From Desulfobacterales bacterium (GTDB lineage: Bacteria; Desulfobacterota; Desulfobacteria; Desulfobacterales; SpSt-501): DNA of 19,015 bases. The translations under genes and the position numbers were made by a program. The stretch covers positions 1-19,015 of the forward strand of contig JALOOS010000017.1 of NCBI GenBank assembly GCA_025454275.1, given 5' to 3'. The notes under the pieces were generated by a model that was given only the letters and a program-made list of their open reading frames with translations, made no database searches and was not told the DNA's origin. Every line of letters starts with the position of its first letter. Within the stretch, counting starts at the first letter, position 1. Of the stretch, positions 8,864-15,792 are shown in pieces.

Positions 8864-9694
8864 TCAGGCCCCCTTCAGGACATCGATCATCGTGAAAACC
8901 CGGCCGCGGGCCCCTTCATCCAGTTTTTTGCGAAGGAAGAGGAGCGCATCCAGCGTTCCCCCTGCGTAGATCTCTCGGCCGTTGACGTTGTGGGTGAACT
9001 CGAAACGCACTGTGCGGTCGGCCGAGACCAGGGTGTAAGTGTGCCAGCCGTGGCCGGCGAGGTGCTCCTCGGGAACTGCCCAGCGAGTTTTCTGTATTTC
9101 GGGGTCGCGTTCCATGGCGATCTGATCCTCGCTGAACGGGATCCCCAGCCGGTTGAAATAGCGGACCATGGCGCGGGCCGTGCCGCTGGTATCGGCCTTG
9201 CCCTTCTGGTGGCTTTCGCGGATCGTGAGGGTGTAGCCCTGGAAGAGCCCGGGAAATGAGTCGGCTGCGTATTCCATCATGGCCTGGAAGCCGACGATCT
9301 GCTTGGCCATGTTCGGAGCCACCACGGCCGCGATCTCCGAGCGGCGCACCGCCTCTTCGAGACGGGTGCGGTCGCCGCCGGTCGTTCCCATGACGAAGGG
9401 CAGCCCCAGGCGGCAGTAGAACTCGGCGTTCGAGTTAACGGCGTCCGGGTGGGTGTAGTCCACGCTCAGAAACCCCCCATGCCGCCGGCGGGACTCGGTC
9501 ATGGCCGCCTCGCGGGCCTCGGGGCGAGTCAGCGCGACCGAGACCCCCTTGATGGTGTGAGCCGGCTGCCCGATCTCGGGTCCGGTCAGCGAGATGGGGA
9601 TCAGCTCGAAGCGCGGGTCGGAGAGGATGTGCCCGGCAACGGTGCAGGCGACCTTTCCGGGGATTCCGTTGACGACGACCTTGACCGTGCTCAT
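8864..9694 (-). CDS. dapB: 4-hydroxy-tetrahydrodipicolinate reductase, plant-type
   Basis: This 276-residue protein catalyses the NAD(P)H-dependent reduction step towards diaminopimelate and lysine. It is not the usual bacterial DapB. The motifs VMGTTGGDRTRL (101-112), ESHQKGKADTSGTA (160-173), DQIAMERDPEIQ, VPEEHLAGHGWHTYTL and FEFTHNVNGREIYAGGTLDA match the plant chloroplast enzyme and its few bacterial relatives (TIGR02130-like), as I remember them. The common form would have an E-x-HH-x-x-K-x-D-x-PSGTA site. His162 and Lys166 occupy the catalytic positions. The N-terminal dinucleotide-binding loop is VNGIPGKVA. AAAGGAGG at 9706-9699 sets the ATG, 10 bases after the stop of the MurU-AmgK gene, so it is the last gene of that operon. 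Product and pathway step are well supported; the plant-type label is from remembered sequence. Confidence 0.93.
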   Translation of the reverse strand: MSTVKVVVNGIPGKVACTVAGHILSDPRFELIPISLTGPEIGQPAHTIKGVSVALTRPEAREAAMTESRRRHGGFLSVDYTHPDAVNSNAEFYCRLGLPFVMGTTGGDRTRLEEAVRRSEIAAVVAPNMAKQIVGFQAMMEYAADSFPGLFQGYTLTIRESHQKGKADTSGTARAMVRYFNRLGIPFSEDQIAMERDPEIQKTRWAVPEEHLAGHGWHTYTLVSADRTVRFEFTHNVNGREIYAGGTLDALLFLRKKLDEGARGRVFTMIDVLKGA

Positions 9695-9704
9695 AAGGCC
9701 TCCT

Positions 9705-11408
9705 TTACCCTGCCCCCCCCAGCCCCGGTGTCTGAAGCGCCTCCGCGACCGTCCGGCGAAGGCGCGGAAACGTCCCGGGCGCGAATGCGGCCAGCTGCGC
9801 CTGGAGGCCGGCCAGTGCTGCGGGGATGAAGTTTACGAAAAAGGGCTTGCCCCGGGTGATGCCGAGGAACCCGAAGGCGCCCAGGATCTGAAGGTTGCGC
9901 GCCAGGGCGCAGTGCGCGTAGCAGCTGCGGAAGCGGGCGGGGTCGACCGGATGGCGCCCGGCGGCCCGCTCAACGGCATAACCCAGCAGCTCCTCCTGCT
10001 CCCGGGGCGAAAGCCCCACGTAAGGGTCGATCAGGAGCGAGGCGAGATCGTACTGCAGCGGCCCAATCCGCCCGCCCTGGAAATCGATGAAGTACCACCG
10101 GCCCTCCTTCTGCATGATGTTGCGCGACTGAAAGTCGCGGTGCATGAAGCCCTCGACGGCATCCTGAAGGGCGCCGGCGGCAATCCGCTCGAACTCCTCC
10201 GCCAACTCGGAAAAAGGGATCCGGATGCCCGCGACGGTTTTTAGAAAGGAGTCCAGGAAGTAGCGGCATTCGCGCTCCAGGATCAGATCGCGGCTGTAGC
10301 GCGGTGTCTGAAATGCCCAGGCCGGGTCGAATCCCCGGGCGCCCGCTTGGGAGACCTCGATCAGTCGGTCGATGATCGCGCGGTACCAGGCGAGGACCCG
10401 GCGCCGGTCCGCTTCCCGGAGGGCGGCCTCCTGGAGGCGGCAGTCGCCCAGATCCTCCAGAAAGACCAAACCGGCGAAGGGATCCGCGAACCGGATCGCA
10501 GGCACCGGCGCTCCGATGGCGTGCAGGTGTCGGCCGATGGCAACGAAGCTGTCCGCCTCCGCCATGGGCACCGGCGGGTGCAGACCGTGGTCGGCCGCGA
10601 CCAGGGAGCGGCCCTCGGCGGCCAGCCGGAACCAGCGCCGGTCGGACCCGTCTCCGGCAAGGGGGCTCCAGGTGCAGCTCTGGGGCAATTCTTCTGAAAA
10701 GGCCTGCCGCCAGGCCGCGTCTGCTGCGGCCTCACGGGCGGCGGCGCGGTAGCGTTCCGGCGTGCCGAGGTCCCGCCAGCGGGGGGATTCGGGGATGTAG
10801 GCCCGCAGTTCGAGGCCGTCGGCGAGCATCGCCCGGAAGGCGTCCACCGAGTGGGCAAAACGCCCCTCCGGAAGGTAGCCGAGAATGACGGGTTCGAGCA
10901 CCTGGATGCCGGTGAAGGTGAGGCGGCGGCATCCGGCCGCCGGAGGTCCCTCAGCGAAGCCGGTGATTCGCCCCGCCCCGTCGACCTCGACCGAATCGAA
11001 TTCCGGGTCTGCGCACAGGACCAGGGTGGCGGCCGGGCGCCGGCGCAGGTGGGCGGCGTAGACCCGGGCGAGATCGACGGCGTGGACGATGTCGGCGTTG
11101 ACCACCATGAAGGGCCGGCGGTCCCAGAAGTCGGCCGCGTTGCGGATCGCCCCGCCGGTGCCGAGAATCTCCGGCTCAAAGATGAGCGCGACGGGCAGGC
11201 CGTAGTCCCGGGCGGCGATGTGGCGCGCCATCTGCGCGTGCAGGTGGTGAGTGTTGACGCGGACGGACTCGCACCCGGCGGCACGCAGCCCTTCGATGTG
11301 GAGATCGATGAGCGCTTTCCCGCCCAGGGGGAAGAGCGGTTTGGGCCGGAAGCCGGTGTACGGCAGGAGTCGTGTTCCCAGACCCGCCGCGAGGATCAGG
11401 GCTTTCAT
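9705..11408 (-). CDS. MurU-AmgK fusion: MurNAc-1-P uridylyltransferase plus MurNAc/GlcNAc anomeric kinase
   Basis: One 567-residue chain carries two enzymes. Residues 1-230 are a sugar-1-phosphate nucleotidyltransferase: LILAAGLGTRLLP (4-16), RPKPL (21-25), GTGGA (83-87), VVNADI (102-107) and WRDLGTPERY (211-220). TFTGIQVLEP resembles MurU closely. Residues about 240-550 are an aminoglycoside-phosphotransferase-fold kinase with MHRDFQSRN (catalytic Asp425, Asn430) and IDFQGG (Asp442), as in AmgK. In Pseudomonas these activities come from two adjacent genes that phosphorylate recycled MurNAc and convert it to UDP-MurNAc. The fusion would do both in the cytoplasm. Its ATG overlaps the plsB stop by 4 bases (ATGA), implying translational coupling. 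An alternative is another sugar-1-phosphate substrate (GlcNAc or a heptose); the NamZ gene 4.4 kb away favours MurNAc. Confidence 0.85.
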   Translation of the reverse strand: MKALILAAGLGTRLLPYTGFRPKPLFPLGGKALIDLHIEGLRAAGCESVRVNTHHLHAQMARHIAARDYGLPVALIFEPEILGTGGAIRNAADFWDRRPFMVVNADIVHAVDLARVYAAHLRRRPAATLVLCADPEFDSVEVDGAGRITGFAEGPPAAGCRRLTFTGIQVLEPVILGYLPEGRFAHSVDAFRAMLADGLELRAYIPESPRWRDLGTPERYRAAAREAAADAAWRQAFSEELPQSCTWSPLAGDGSDRRWFRLAAEGRSLVAADHGLHPPVPMAEADSFVAIGRHLHAIGAPVPAIRFADPFAGLVFLEDLGDCRLQEAALREADRRRVLAWYRAIIDRLIEVSQAGARGFDPAWAFQTPRYSRDLILERECRYFLDSFLKTVAGIRIPFSELAEEFERIAAGALQDAVEGFMHRDFQSRNIMQKEGRWYFIDFQGGRIGPLQYDLASLLIDPYVGLSPREQEELLGYAVERAAGRHPVDPARFRSCYAHCALARNLQILGAFGFLGITRGKPFFVNFIPAALAGLQAQLAAFAPGTFPRLRRTVAEALQTPGLGGAG

Positions 11409-14020
11409 GGGGTGAGGTGCTTCAGGGCCCGTTCGATCAGGGCGGCGGTGGCGGCGGCCTGTTCCCCGTCCTCCGCGCCGTGGATGCCGAGGCTGCTGAA
11501 ATACTGCAGGGCGTTATCATAGGCGATCCGGGAAAGGGCCTCGCGGTGGTCGATCTCCTTGCGCCGCAGCATGCGGTTTCCGGCGGCGGCGATTTTGCGG
11601 ATGCGCTCCTTGCCGGCGCCGGTCTCCTCGCGCGGGGTCTGGATCAGGAACTGGGCCACGATCCGGTAGGACTCCAGCAGGGTTTTCAGGAACATGGCGA
11701 AGAGCTTCAGCTTGCGAAACCCGGCGGCGGTCACGTTGAAGCTGTCCGGCAGGCTGGGGTGGGGGATCAGGACGGCCTCCTCCATCAGGAGATTCAGGAT
11801 GCGCCGCACGTGGGCTTCGGCCGGGGTATCGGCGTCGAAGACGAATTCGTGCTGGAAGAGATCCCGGAACCATTCGAATTCGGTGTGCAGATCAGCGGCC
11901 GAGAACTGGAACGCGTCCCGTTGGAGGATCGCAAGCGCCGTGAAGGCGGCCGGCAGGAAGAAGACGATGCAGGTGTTCTTGTAGTAGTCCAGCACCGGCC
12001 GCCGGGCAGCGTTCACGATGAAACCGGCGGATTCGGCGGGCCGGCCGGGGTCGGGCTTGAGCGCCTCCAGGCTCTTCTGCTGCACGCAGCCGCCCACCGC
12101 GTGAGCGATGGCGCGCCGGTGGTCGAGCACCAGGGTGTCGGCGAGCCGCGCTTCGAGCGCATAGAGATGGTTCAGGTAGACCTCGGCTACGCCCATCACT
12201 TCCTCGAAGGTGAACCGCTCCCGGGCCATGTTCAGAATAATGGCGGCCGTGAGGGCCTGCGGGGTGACGACGCTCACCCGGTTGATGTCGAGGGCGATAC
12301 GGTGGGCAAGCCTCCGGCAGAAGCGGTTCACCGGCGCGCCTTCCAGGGCGGCCGCTTCCTGGAGCGAGATCGGGGCGCTGAAGGTGAGATAGACTTTCCC
12401 GTAGCGTTTCTTCAGGAATTTGCGGGCGCGCAGCACCTGGCCGATGCTCTCCGGCTGCTTGTCCCCGCCCTCGATCTCCTGCAGGTAGGACTTCTCCTCC
12501 AGGACGTGGTCGTAGGCGATCGAAACCGGGACGATGACGAGGTCGCGGCAGGCCCCGTTGCGGTAGGCATTGAGGATGATCGAGAGCAGCCCCAGTTTGG
12601 GTGGGAGGAGCTTGCCGGTGCGGCTGCGTCCGCCTTCGATGAACTGCTCGATGTTATAGCCCTCTTCGAGCAATTTGTGGATGTATTCGGCGAAGGTGCG
12701 CGCGTAGAGCACGGCCCCCCGAAAGGAGCGCCGGATGAAGAACGCCCCGCCCCGCCGGAACATCGGCCCCAGCGGCCAGAACGAGAGGTTCTTGCCGGCC
12801 GCGACCAGCGGGCAGGGCAGATCGTTGTGGTACATCACGTAGGAGAGGATCAGGTAGTCGACGTGGCTTTTGTGGGAGGGGATGAAGACGATCGGTCCGC
12901 GCAGGCCCATGCGCTTGACGGCGGCCAACTCCTCGGGGTTCATCACGACGCCGTCGAACAGGTTGTTCAGGATCCAGCCCACGATCCCGGAGTAGAACAG
13001 AATCCAATTCGGCCGGACGTTCGCGGCGATCTCGTCCAGCAGGTCCGCTGCCTTGGCGCGCGCCTCTCCCAGGCTGATCCCCTGGGAGTCGGCGTGAGAC
13101 TGAAGAAACTGCTGAAAGCGGTCGCTGTCGAGGATGCTCTCCTTGAGCTCGGCGCGGGATTTGAGCACCGGCCCGGTGATGCTCTGGCGATGGCGCTGAA
13201 ACCGCTCGAGGAGCTCGCCGCGCAGGATCGCCGCCTGGTAATCGGAGGCGTGCGGCCGGATGTCGGGCCGATCCAGGAACGCGCGCAGGTCGATCGGTTC
13301 CGATATCTCGACGAAGACCTGTCCGCGTTTCTTGAACAGCGCCACGAGCCCGCGCAGCCGTCCGGGCTCCGCCTCGGGCCCGAAGAGAATGTCGACCAGG
13401 GTCGGGTGGGGCCGCGCGGGTTTCTTGCTGAAGAGCACGAGCTGGGGCACGATGAGCACCGGCGCATCGGTGGTCTGCTGGACCGTGATCAGGAACTCGA
13501 CGGGGTCCGCGGGGGGCCGGCCGAAGCGCCACCAGGGCTGCTTCCCGGGCATGAGGGTGAAAAAGCCGGCCTTCGCGTTCAGGAGCTCTTCACGCAAAAA
13601 TCCGCTGCCGTAAGGGTCCGGAAACCGCCGCTGCCGGATGAGGCAGTCGAGATGGGCCAGCAGGATGCGGAACATCCGGGCCGGAGACTGCCATAGGAAG
13701 AAACGGGCGCCGAGACCGATGCGGGGGTGACGCAACCCGGGGGCGCGGTAGCGGCTGTAGGCGAAAAGAAAGGCGAAGTCGCTCTTGGCCTTGGACGCAT
13801 AGATGACGACCGCCTCCGGAGGCAGCCGGCGCAGGGCCTCCGTCTGGGGTCCTTCCAGGCGCACGCCGCAGAAAAAAAGCCGGAGCGCCCGGGAAAGGAT
13901 AGGGCCGGGGCTCTCCGGCAGCACACTGCGGTAGTGGTGGTGCGTGCCGAGCAGAACCCGGTCCATCCAGCGCCGCATCCGGCCCGGGGCCGGCCGCGGT
14001 TGCGATACGGGTGCTTCCAT
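11405..14020 (-). CDS. plsB: Glycerol-3-phosphate 1-O-acyltransferase, PlsB-type
   Basis: This 871-residue protein (E. coli PlsB has 807) contains all four acyltransferase blocks in order. Block I is SHKSHVDYL with the catalytic HxxxxD (His383, Asp388). Block II is GAFFIRRSFRG. Block III is FIEGGRSRTGK (Glu462). Block IV is IVPVSIAYDHVLEE. It acylates sn-glycerol-3-phosphate at position 1 at the inner membrane, the first step to phosphatidate and membrane phospholipids. An N-terminal domain of about 300 residues and a long C-terminal helical part match the PlsB family rather than the short PlsC or PlsY. The ATG at 14020 has a modest GAGG about 8 bases upstream; an earlier start is possible. 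It leads a three-gene operon (plsB, murU-amgK, dapB), and no convincing promoter was found in front of it. Confidence 0.93.
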   Translation of the reverse strand: MEAPVSQPRPAPGRMRRWMDRVLLGTHHHYRSVLPESPGPILSRALRLFFCGVRLEGPQTEALRRLPPEAVVIYASKAKSDFAFLFAYSRYRAPGLRHPRIGLGARFFLWQSPARMFRILLAHLDCLIRQRRFPDPYGSGFLREELLNAKAGFFTLMPGKQPWWRFGRPPADPVEFLITVQQTTDAPVLIVPQLVLFSKKPARPHPTLVDILFGPEAEPGRLRGLVALFKKRGQVFVEISEPIDLRAFLDRPDIRPHASDYQAAILRGELLERFQRHRQSITGPVLKSRAELKESILDSDRFQQFLQSHADSQGISLGEARAKAADLLDEIAANVRPNWILFYSGIVGWILNNLFDGVVMNPEELAAVKRMGLRGPIVFIPSHKSHVDYLILSYVMYHNDLPCPLVAAGKNLSFWPLGPMFRRGGAFFIRRSFRGAVLYARTFAEYIHKLLEEGYNIEQFIEGGRSRTGKLLPPKLGLLSIILNAYRNGACRDLVIVPVSIAYDHVLEEKSYLQEIEGGDKQPESIGQVLRARKFLKKRYGKVYLTFSAPISLQEAAALEGAPVNRFCRRLAHRIALDINRVSVVTPQALTAAIILNMARERFTFEEVMGVAEVYLNHLYALEARLADTLVLDHRRAIAHAVGGCVQQKSLEALKPDPGRPAESAGFIVNAARRPVLDYYKNTCIVFFLPAAFTALAILQRDAFQFSAADLHTEFEWFRDLFQHEFVFDADTPAEAHVRRILNLLMEEAVLIPHPSLPDSFNVTAAGFRKLKLFAMFLKTLLESYRIVAQFLIQTPREETGAGKERIRKIAAAGNRMLRRKEIDHREALSRIAYDNALQYFSSLGIHGAEDGEQAAATAALIERALKHLTP

Positions 14021-14220
14021 GAACGCCGCCTCTGAAGGGGATGGGGTCCGTGAATCGCCCGCCGGCAGGCGTTTCCGTGCCGGGTGCCCTGGCCGGTCGT
14101 CAGTCGGGCCTGGAAGGTGGATGGCACGGATGCGACGGACGTCGTTTTCTACCAGAAGCGTGCCCTGTTTGCAACCGGCCGCTTTGCCGAAGCGGCGGCT
14201 CCAAGGGGCTCAAAATGACC
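14021..14220. other. Divergent intergenic region between plsB and the small membrane-protein gene
   Basis: This GC-rich stretch holds a 7-bp perfect hairpin, GCCGCTT-tgccg-AAGCGGC (14178-14196). It also holds a short open frame (14084-14218) that lacks a ribosome-binding site and resembles nothing I know. The plsB operon promoter should be here on the minus strand, but only a poor candidate is visible (CTGACA at 14226-14221 with no good -10). Confidence 0.4.
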
Positions 14221-14249
14221 TTGTCAGGCGGGAAACGGTGTGTTATAGA
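14221..14249 (+). promoter_or_regulatory. Sigma70-type promoter for the 95-residue membrane protein
   Basis: TTGTCA (14221-14226) and TATAGA (14244-14249) are separated by 17 bases. The -35 is one base from consensus and the -10 is two. A start near 14256 would give a leader of about 115 bases before the ATG at 14370. The leader is AT-richer than its surroundings. Confidence 0.6.
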
Positions 14250-14352
14250 CTCACGATTGTAAAATTGAATTTCATTTCATCCGGTTGTTTTTACCATAGC
14301 TTGCACGCTAGGCGATTCGACATCACCCGATTCAATCTTCTTCACATCAGAA

Positions 14353-14358
14353 AGGAGG
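14353..14358 (+). promoter_or_regulatory. Ribosome-binding site of the small membrane-protein gene
   Basis: AGGAGG, within AAAGGAGG (14351-14358), lies 11 bases before the ATG at 14370. The spacing is a little long. It selects 14370 over the upstream in-frame ATG at 13944, which is antisense to plsB. Confidence 0.7.
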
Positions 14359-14369
14359 ACGTAAAAGCT

Positions 14370-14657
14370 ATGAAGACATTGGTTGGCGGTGCGGTGGCGG
14401 CGGCCCTGGGGCTGATCGGTCTGGGCCTGTGGTGGTTCGACTTTCTCGTCGTGCTCAAGGGCACCATCCCGGCGCTGCTCCTCCTGGGGGGCGGTTTGGC
14501 CATCTACCTCGGCTTCGACGAAATGAAGGACAGCTGGAAGAAAGACGAGACCCCGACCGCATCGGTGGCCCCGGACGAAATGGAAAAATACAAAAGCGAG
14601 ATCGCCGATCTGAAAAAAGAGCTCGAAACGCTAAAAGCGGAGCGCAAGAGCGAATAG
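14370..14657 (+). CDS. Small double-transmembrane protein with C-terminal coiled coil, MamI-like
   Basis: This 95-residue protein has two hydrophobic helices, about 5-20 and 32-48, linked by WWFDFLVVLKGTIP. A hydrophilic tail (66-95) has heptad-like Lys/Glu pattern, KYKSEIADLKKELETLKAE, typical of a coiled coil. It probably sits in the inner membrane with the tail in the cytoplasm. The pattern L-x-GL-x-x-WW, then L-x-G-x-x-P-x-x-LL, then G-x-A resembles my memory of the magnetosome protein MamI. That protein also occurs as small homologues in bacteria without magnetosomes; no other magnetosome gene is in the window, so function is open. The gene is a self-contained unit: promoter at 14221-14249, strong AAAGGAGG, and an intrinsic terminator 22 bases after the stop. 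It is divergent from plsB. Confidence 0.85.
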   Translation: MKTLVGGAVAAALGLIGLGLWWFDFLVVLKGTIPALLLLGGGLAIYLGFDEMKDSWKKDETPTASVAPDEMEKYKSEIADLKKELETLKAERKSE

Positions 14658-14679
14658 TCCTGCCCGACCACCTAATCGA

Positions 14680-14713
14680 CCCCGGCCGCATGAAGGCGAG
14701 CCGGGGTTTTTTT
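14680..14713 (+). terminator. Intrinsic terminator of the small membrane-protein gene
   Basis: A perfect 7-bp GC stem, CCCCGGC (14680-14686) with GCCGGGG (14700-14706), encloses a 13-base loop and is followed by seven T residues (14707-14713). It begins 22 bases after the TAG stop. Confidence 0.9.
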
Positions 14714-14897
14714 GTGGCCATCCAGAAACGGCGCCTTACGGCCCGCGCCTGCGTTGCCGTTCGTCGCCATCCGCGACGGTGCCCCGCACCGCCTGCGGTG
14801 ACGACATCTCTGCGGACTCGGCCGGGGCCGTAATCCACTATTTCCGGATGGGCACCATTCGCAACCCCGGTGGTCGAAAGCAGCTGGCCGCGGGGGG

Positions 14898-15569
14898 TTA
14901 TCGCCGGCGGTGCGCCCCCTCTATCGCTTCCACCGCCAGGCGGTCGGCGCGCTCATTTTCGACTACCCCGCAATGGCCCTCCACCTTGATCAGTTGGAGA
15001 TCATCGAACGCCTGCATCTCCCGGCGGATCGCGGCGATCAGCTCCCGGTTTTTCCTGGCGCTCCAGTTCTGCGACAGCACCCCCTTGGCATAGCTGCTGT
15101 CCGTGTAGATCCGCACGGGCAGGTTTCGCCGTTTCAAGCTGGCGAGCCCCTTCCGGATGGCGGTCAGCTCGGCGATGTTGTTGGTGGCGATGCCGATGTA
15201 TTCGGATATCTCTTTGCGGCGGGTGCCCTGAACCAGGACGACCCCGATGCCTGCGGGACCGGGGTTGCCGGAGCAGGCGCCGTCCGTGTAGACGTGCACG
15301 CAGCCCTCATCGCCGGCGGGAGGGGAGGCGGGCGCCGAGCGCCGTCCTGCCGGCCGGGAGTCCGCCGGAGGGCCGGCGGGATCGCCGTCGAGCGGCCGCA
15401 GGTTTTCGGTTCGAACCCGGTACTCCTGCTCCTGCTCCCGCCGGTACCGGATCCGGGCGAGCCCCCCGGCGGCCAGCGGCCGGCCGCCCTCGTCGGCCGC
15501 CACCCAGACCTTGCTGTTCTTGAACCGCATCCGGACCCAGCGGGTCGAATCGTCGTCGCGTGATGGCAT
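14898..15569 (-). CDS. rnhA: Ribonuclease HI with extra N-terminal domain
   Basis: The C-terminal half (about 90-220 of 223) is a complete RNase HI domain. VYTDGACSGNPGPAG supplies Asp96, NNIAELTAI supplies Glu134, IYTDSSYAKG supplies Asp157, and GHCGVVENERADRLA supplies Asp209 plus the helper His199. It degrades the RNA strand of RNA:DNA hybrids in the cytoplasm. An N-terminal module (10-60, WVRMRFKNSKVWVAADEGG onward) is not the usual hybrid-binding domain. A Pro/Ala/Gly linker (63-87) joins it to the catalytic part. The start is uncertain. ATG 15569 has no Shine-Dalgarno; ATG 15530 (MRFKN) also lacks one. The in-frame ATG at 15767 has GGGAG five bases upstream and would add 66 residues encoded by tandem repeats. 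It lies downstream of the NamZ gene in the same direction. Confidence 0.88.
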   Translation of the reverse strand: MPSRDDDSTRWVRMRFKNSKVWVAADEGGRPLAAGGLARIRYRREQEQEYRVRTENLRPLDGDPAGPPADSRPAGRRSAPASPPAGDEGCVHVYTDGACSGNPGPAGIGVVLVQGTRRKEISEYIGIATNNIAELTAIRKGLASLKRRNLPVRIYTDSSYAKGVLSQNWSARKNRELIAAIRREMQAFDDLQLIKVEGHCGVVENERADRLAVEAIEGAHRRR

Positions 15570-15586
15570 GGGCGGGCGAATGGTAA

Positions 15587-15649
15587 TTGGTGTTTGGTGT
15601 TTCGTGTTTGGTTTTTGGTGTTTGGAATTTAGTGTTTGGTGTTGGGTGT
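15587..15649. repeat. Tandem heptanucleotide array, nine units, consensus TTGGTGT
   Basis: Nine consecutive 7-base units run without spacers. Units 1, 2, 5 and 8 are exactly TTGGTGT and the others differ at one or two positions (for example TTCGTGT, TTGGTTT, TTGGAAT). A partial tenth unit precedes them. On the minus strand the array can be read as (NTKHQTP)n because three units make 21 bases. It lies just upstream of the RNase H start and is a candidate for slipped-strand length change. Confidence 0.85.
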
Positions 15650-15681
15650 TGCGCCGGATGTCGACCCTGAAACCAATGTTT

Positions 15682-15705
15682 ACTCTAACTCCGACTCCGA
15701 CTCCG
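15682..15705. repeat. Tandem hexanucleotide array, four units of ACTCCG
   Basis: Three exact ACTCCG units (15688-15705) follow one variant (ACTCTA), with a partial unit after them. It lies 33 bases from the heptamer array in the same RNase H-NamZ gap. The remainder of the gap (15570-15792) shows no further gene. Confidence 0.75.
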
Positions 15706-15792
15706 ACTTCACATCCATCCTTATGGTGTTCCTGAAAGGCCGATTCCGCTGCCGACCCCGAGTGCATTTTGGCTCCCGTGGGTCCGGGCGGA

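Noticed and set aside
11372..13696. A 774-codon open frame on the plus strand
   Set aside because: It is antisense to plsB, whose acyltransferase blocks are unmistakable; the shadow frame has no recognisable domain.
14084..14218. Possible 44-residue peptide (GTG start) ahead of the small membrane-protein gene
   Set aside because: There is no ribosome-binding site and no promoter, the sequence matches nothing I know, and a hairpin lies within it; a decayed coding remnant cannot be excluded.
14787..14800. CACCGCCTGCGGTG inverted repeat downstream of RNase H as its terminator
   Set aside because: The stem has almost no loop and no T-tract on the minus strand, so it does not meet the form of an intrinsic terminator. 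The rest of 14714-14897 shows no gene.
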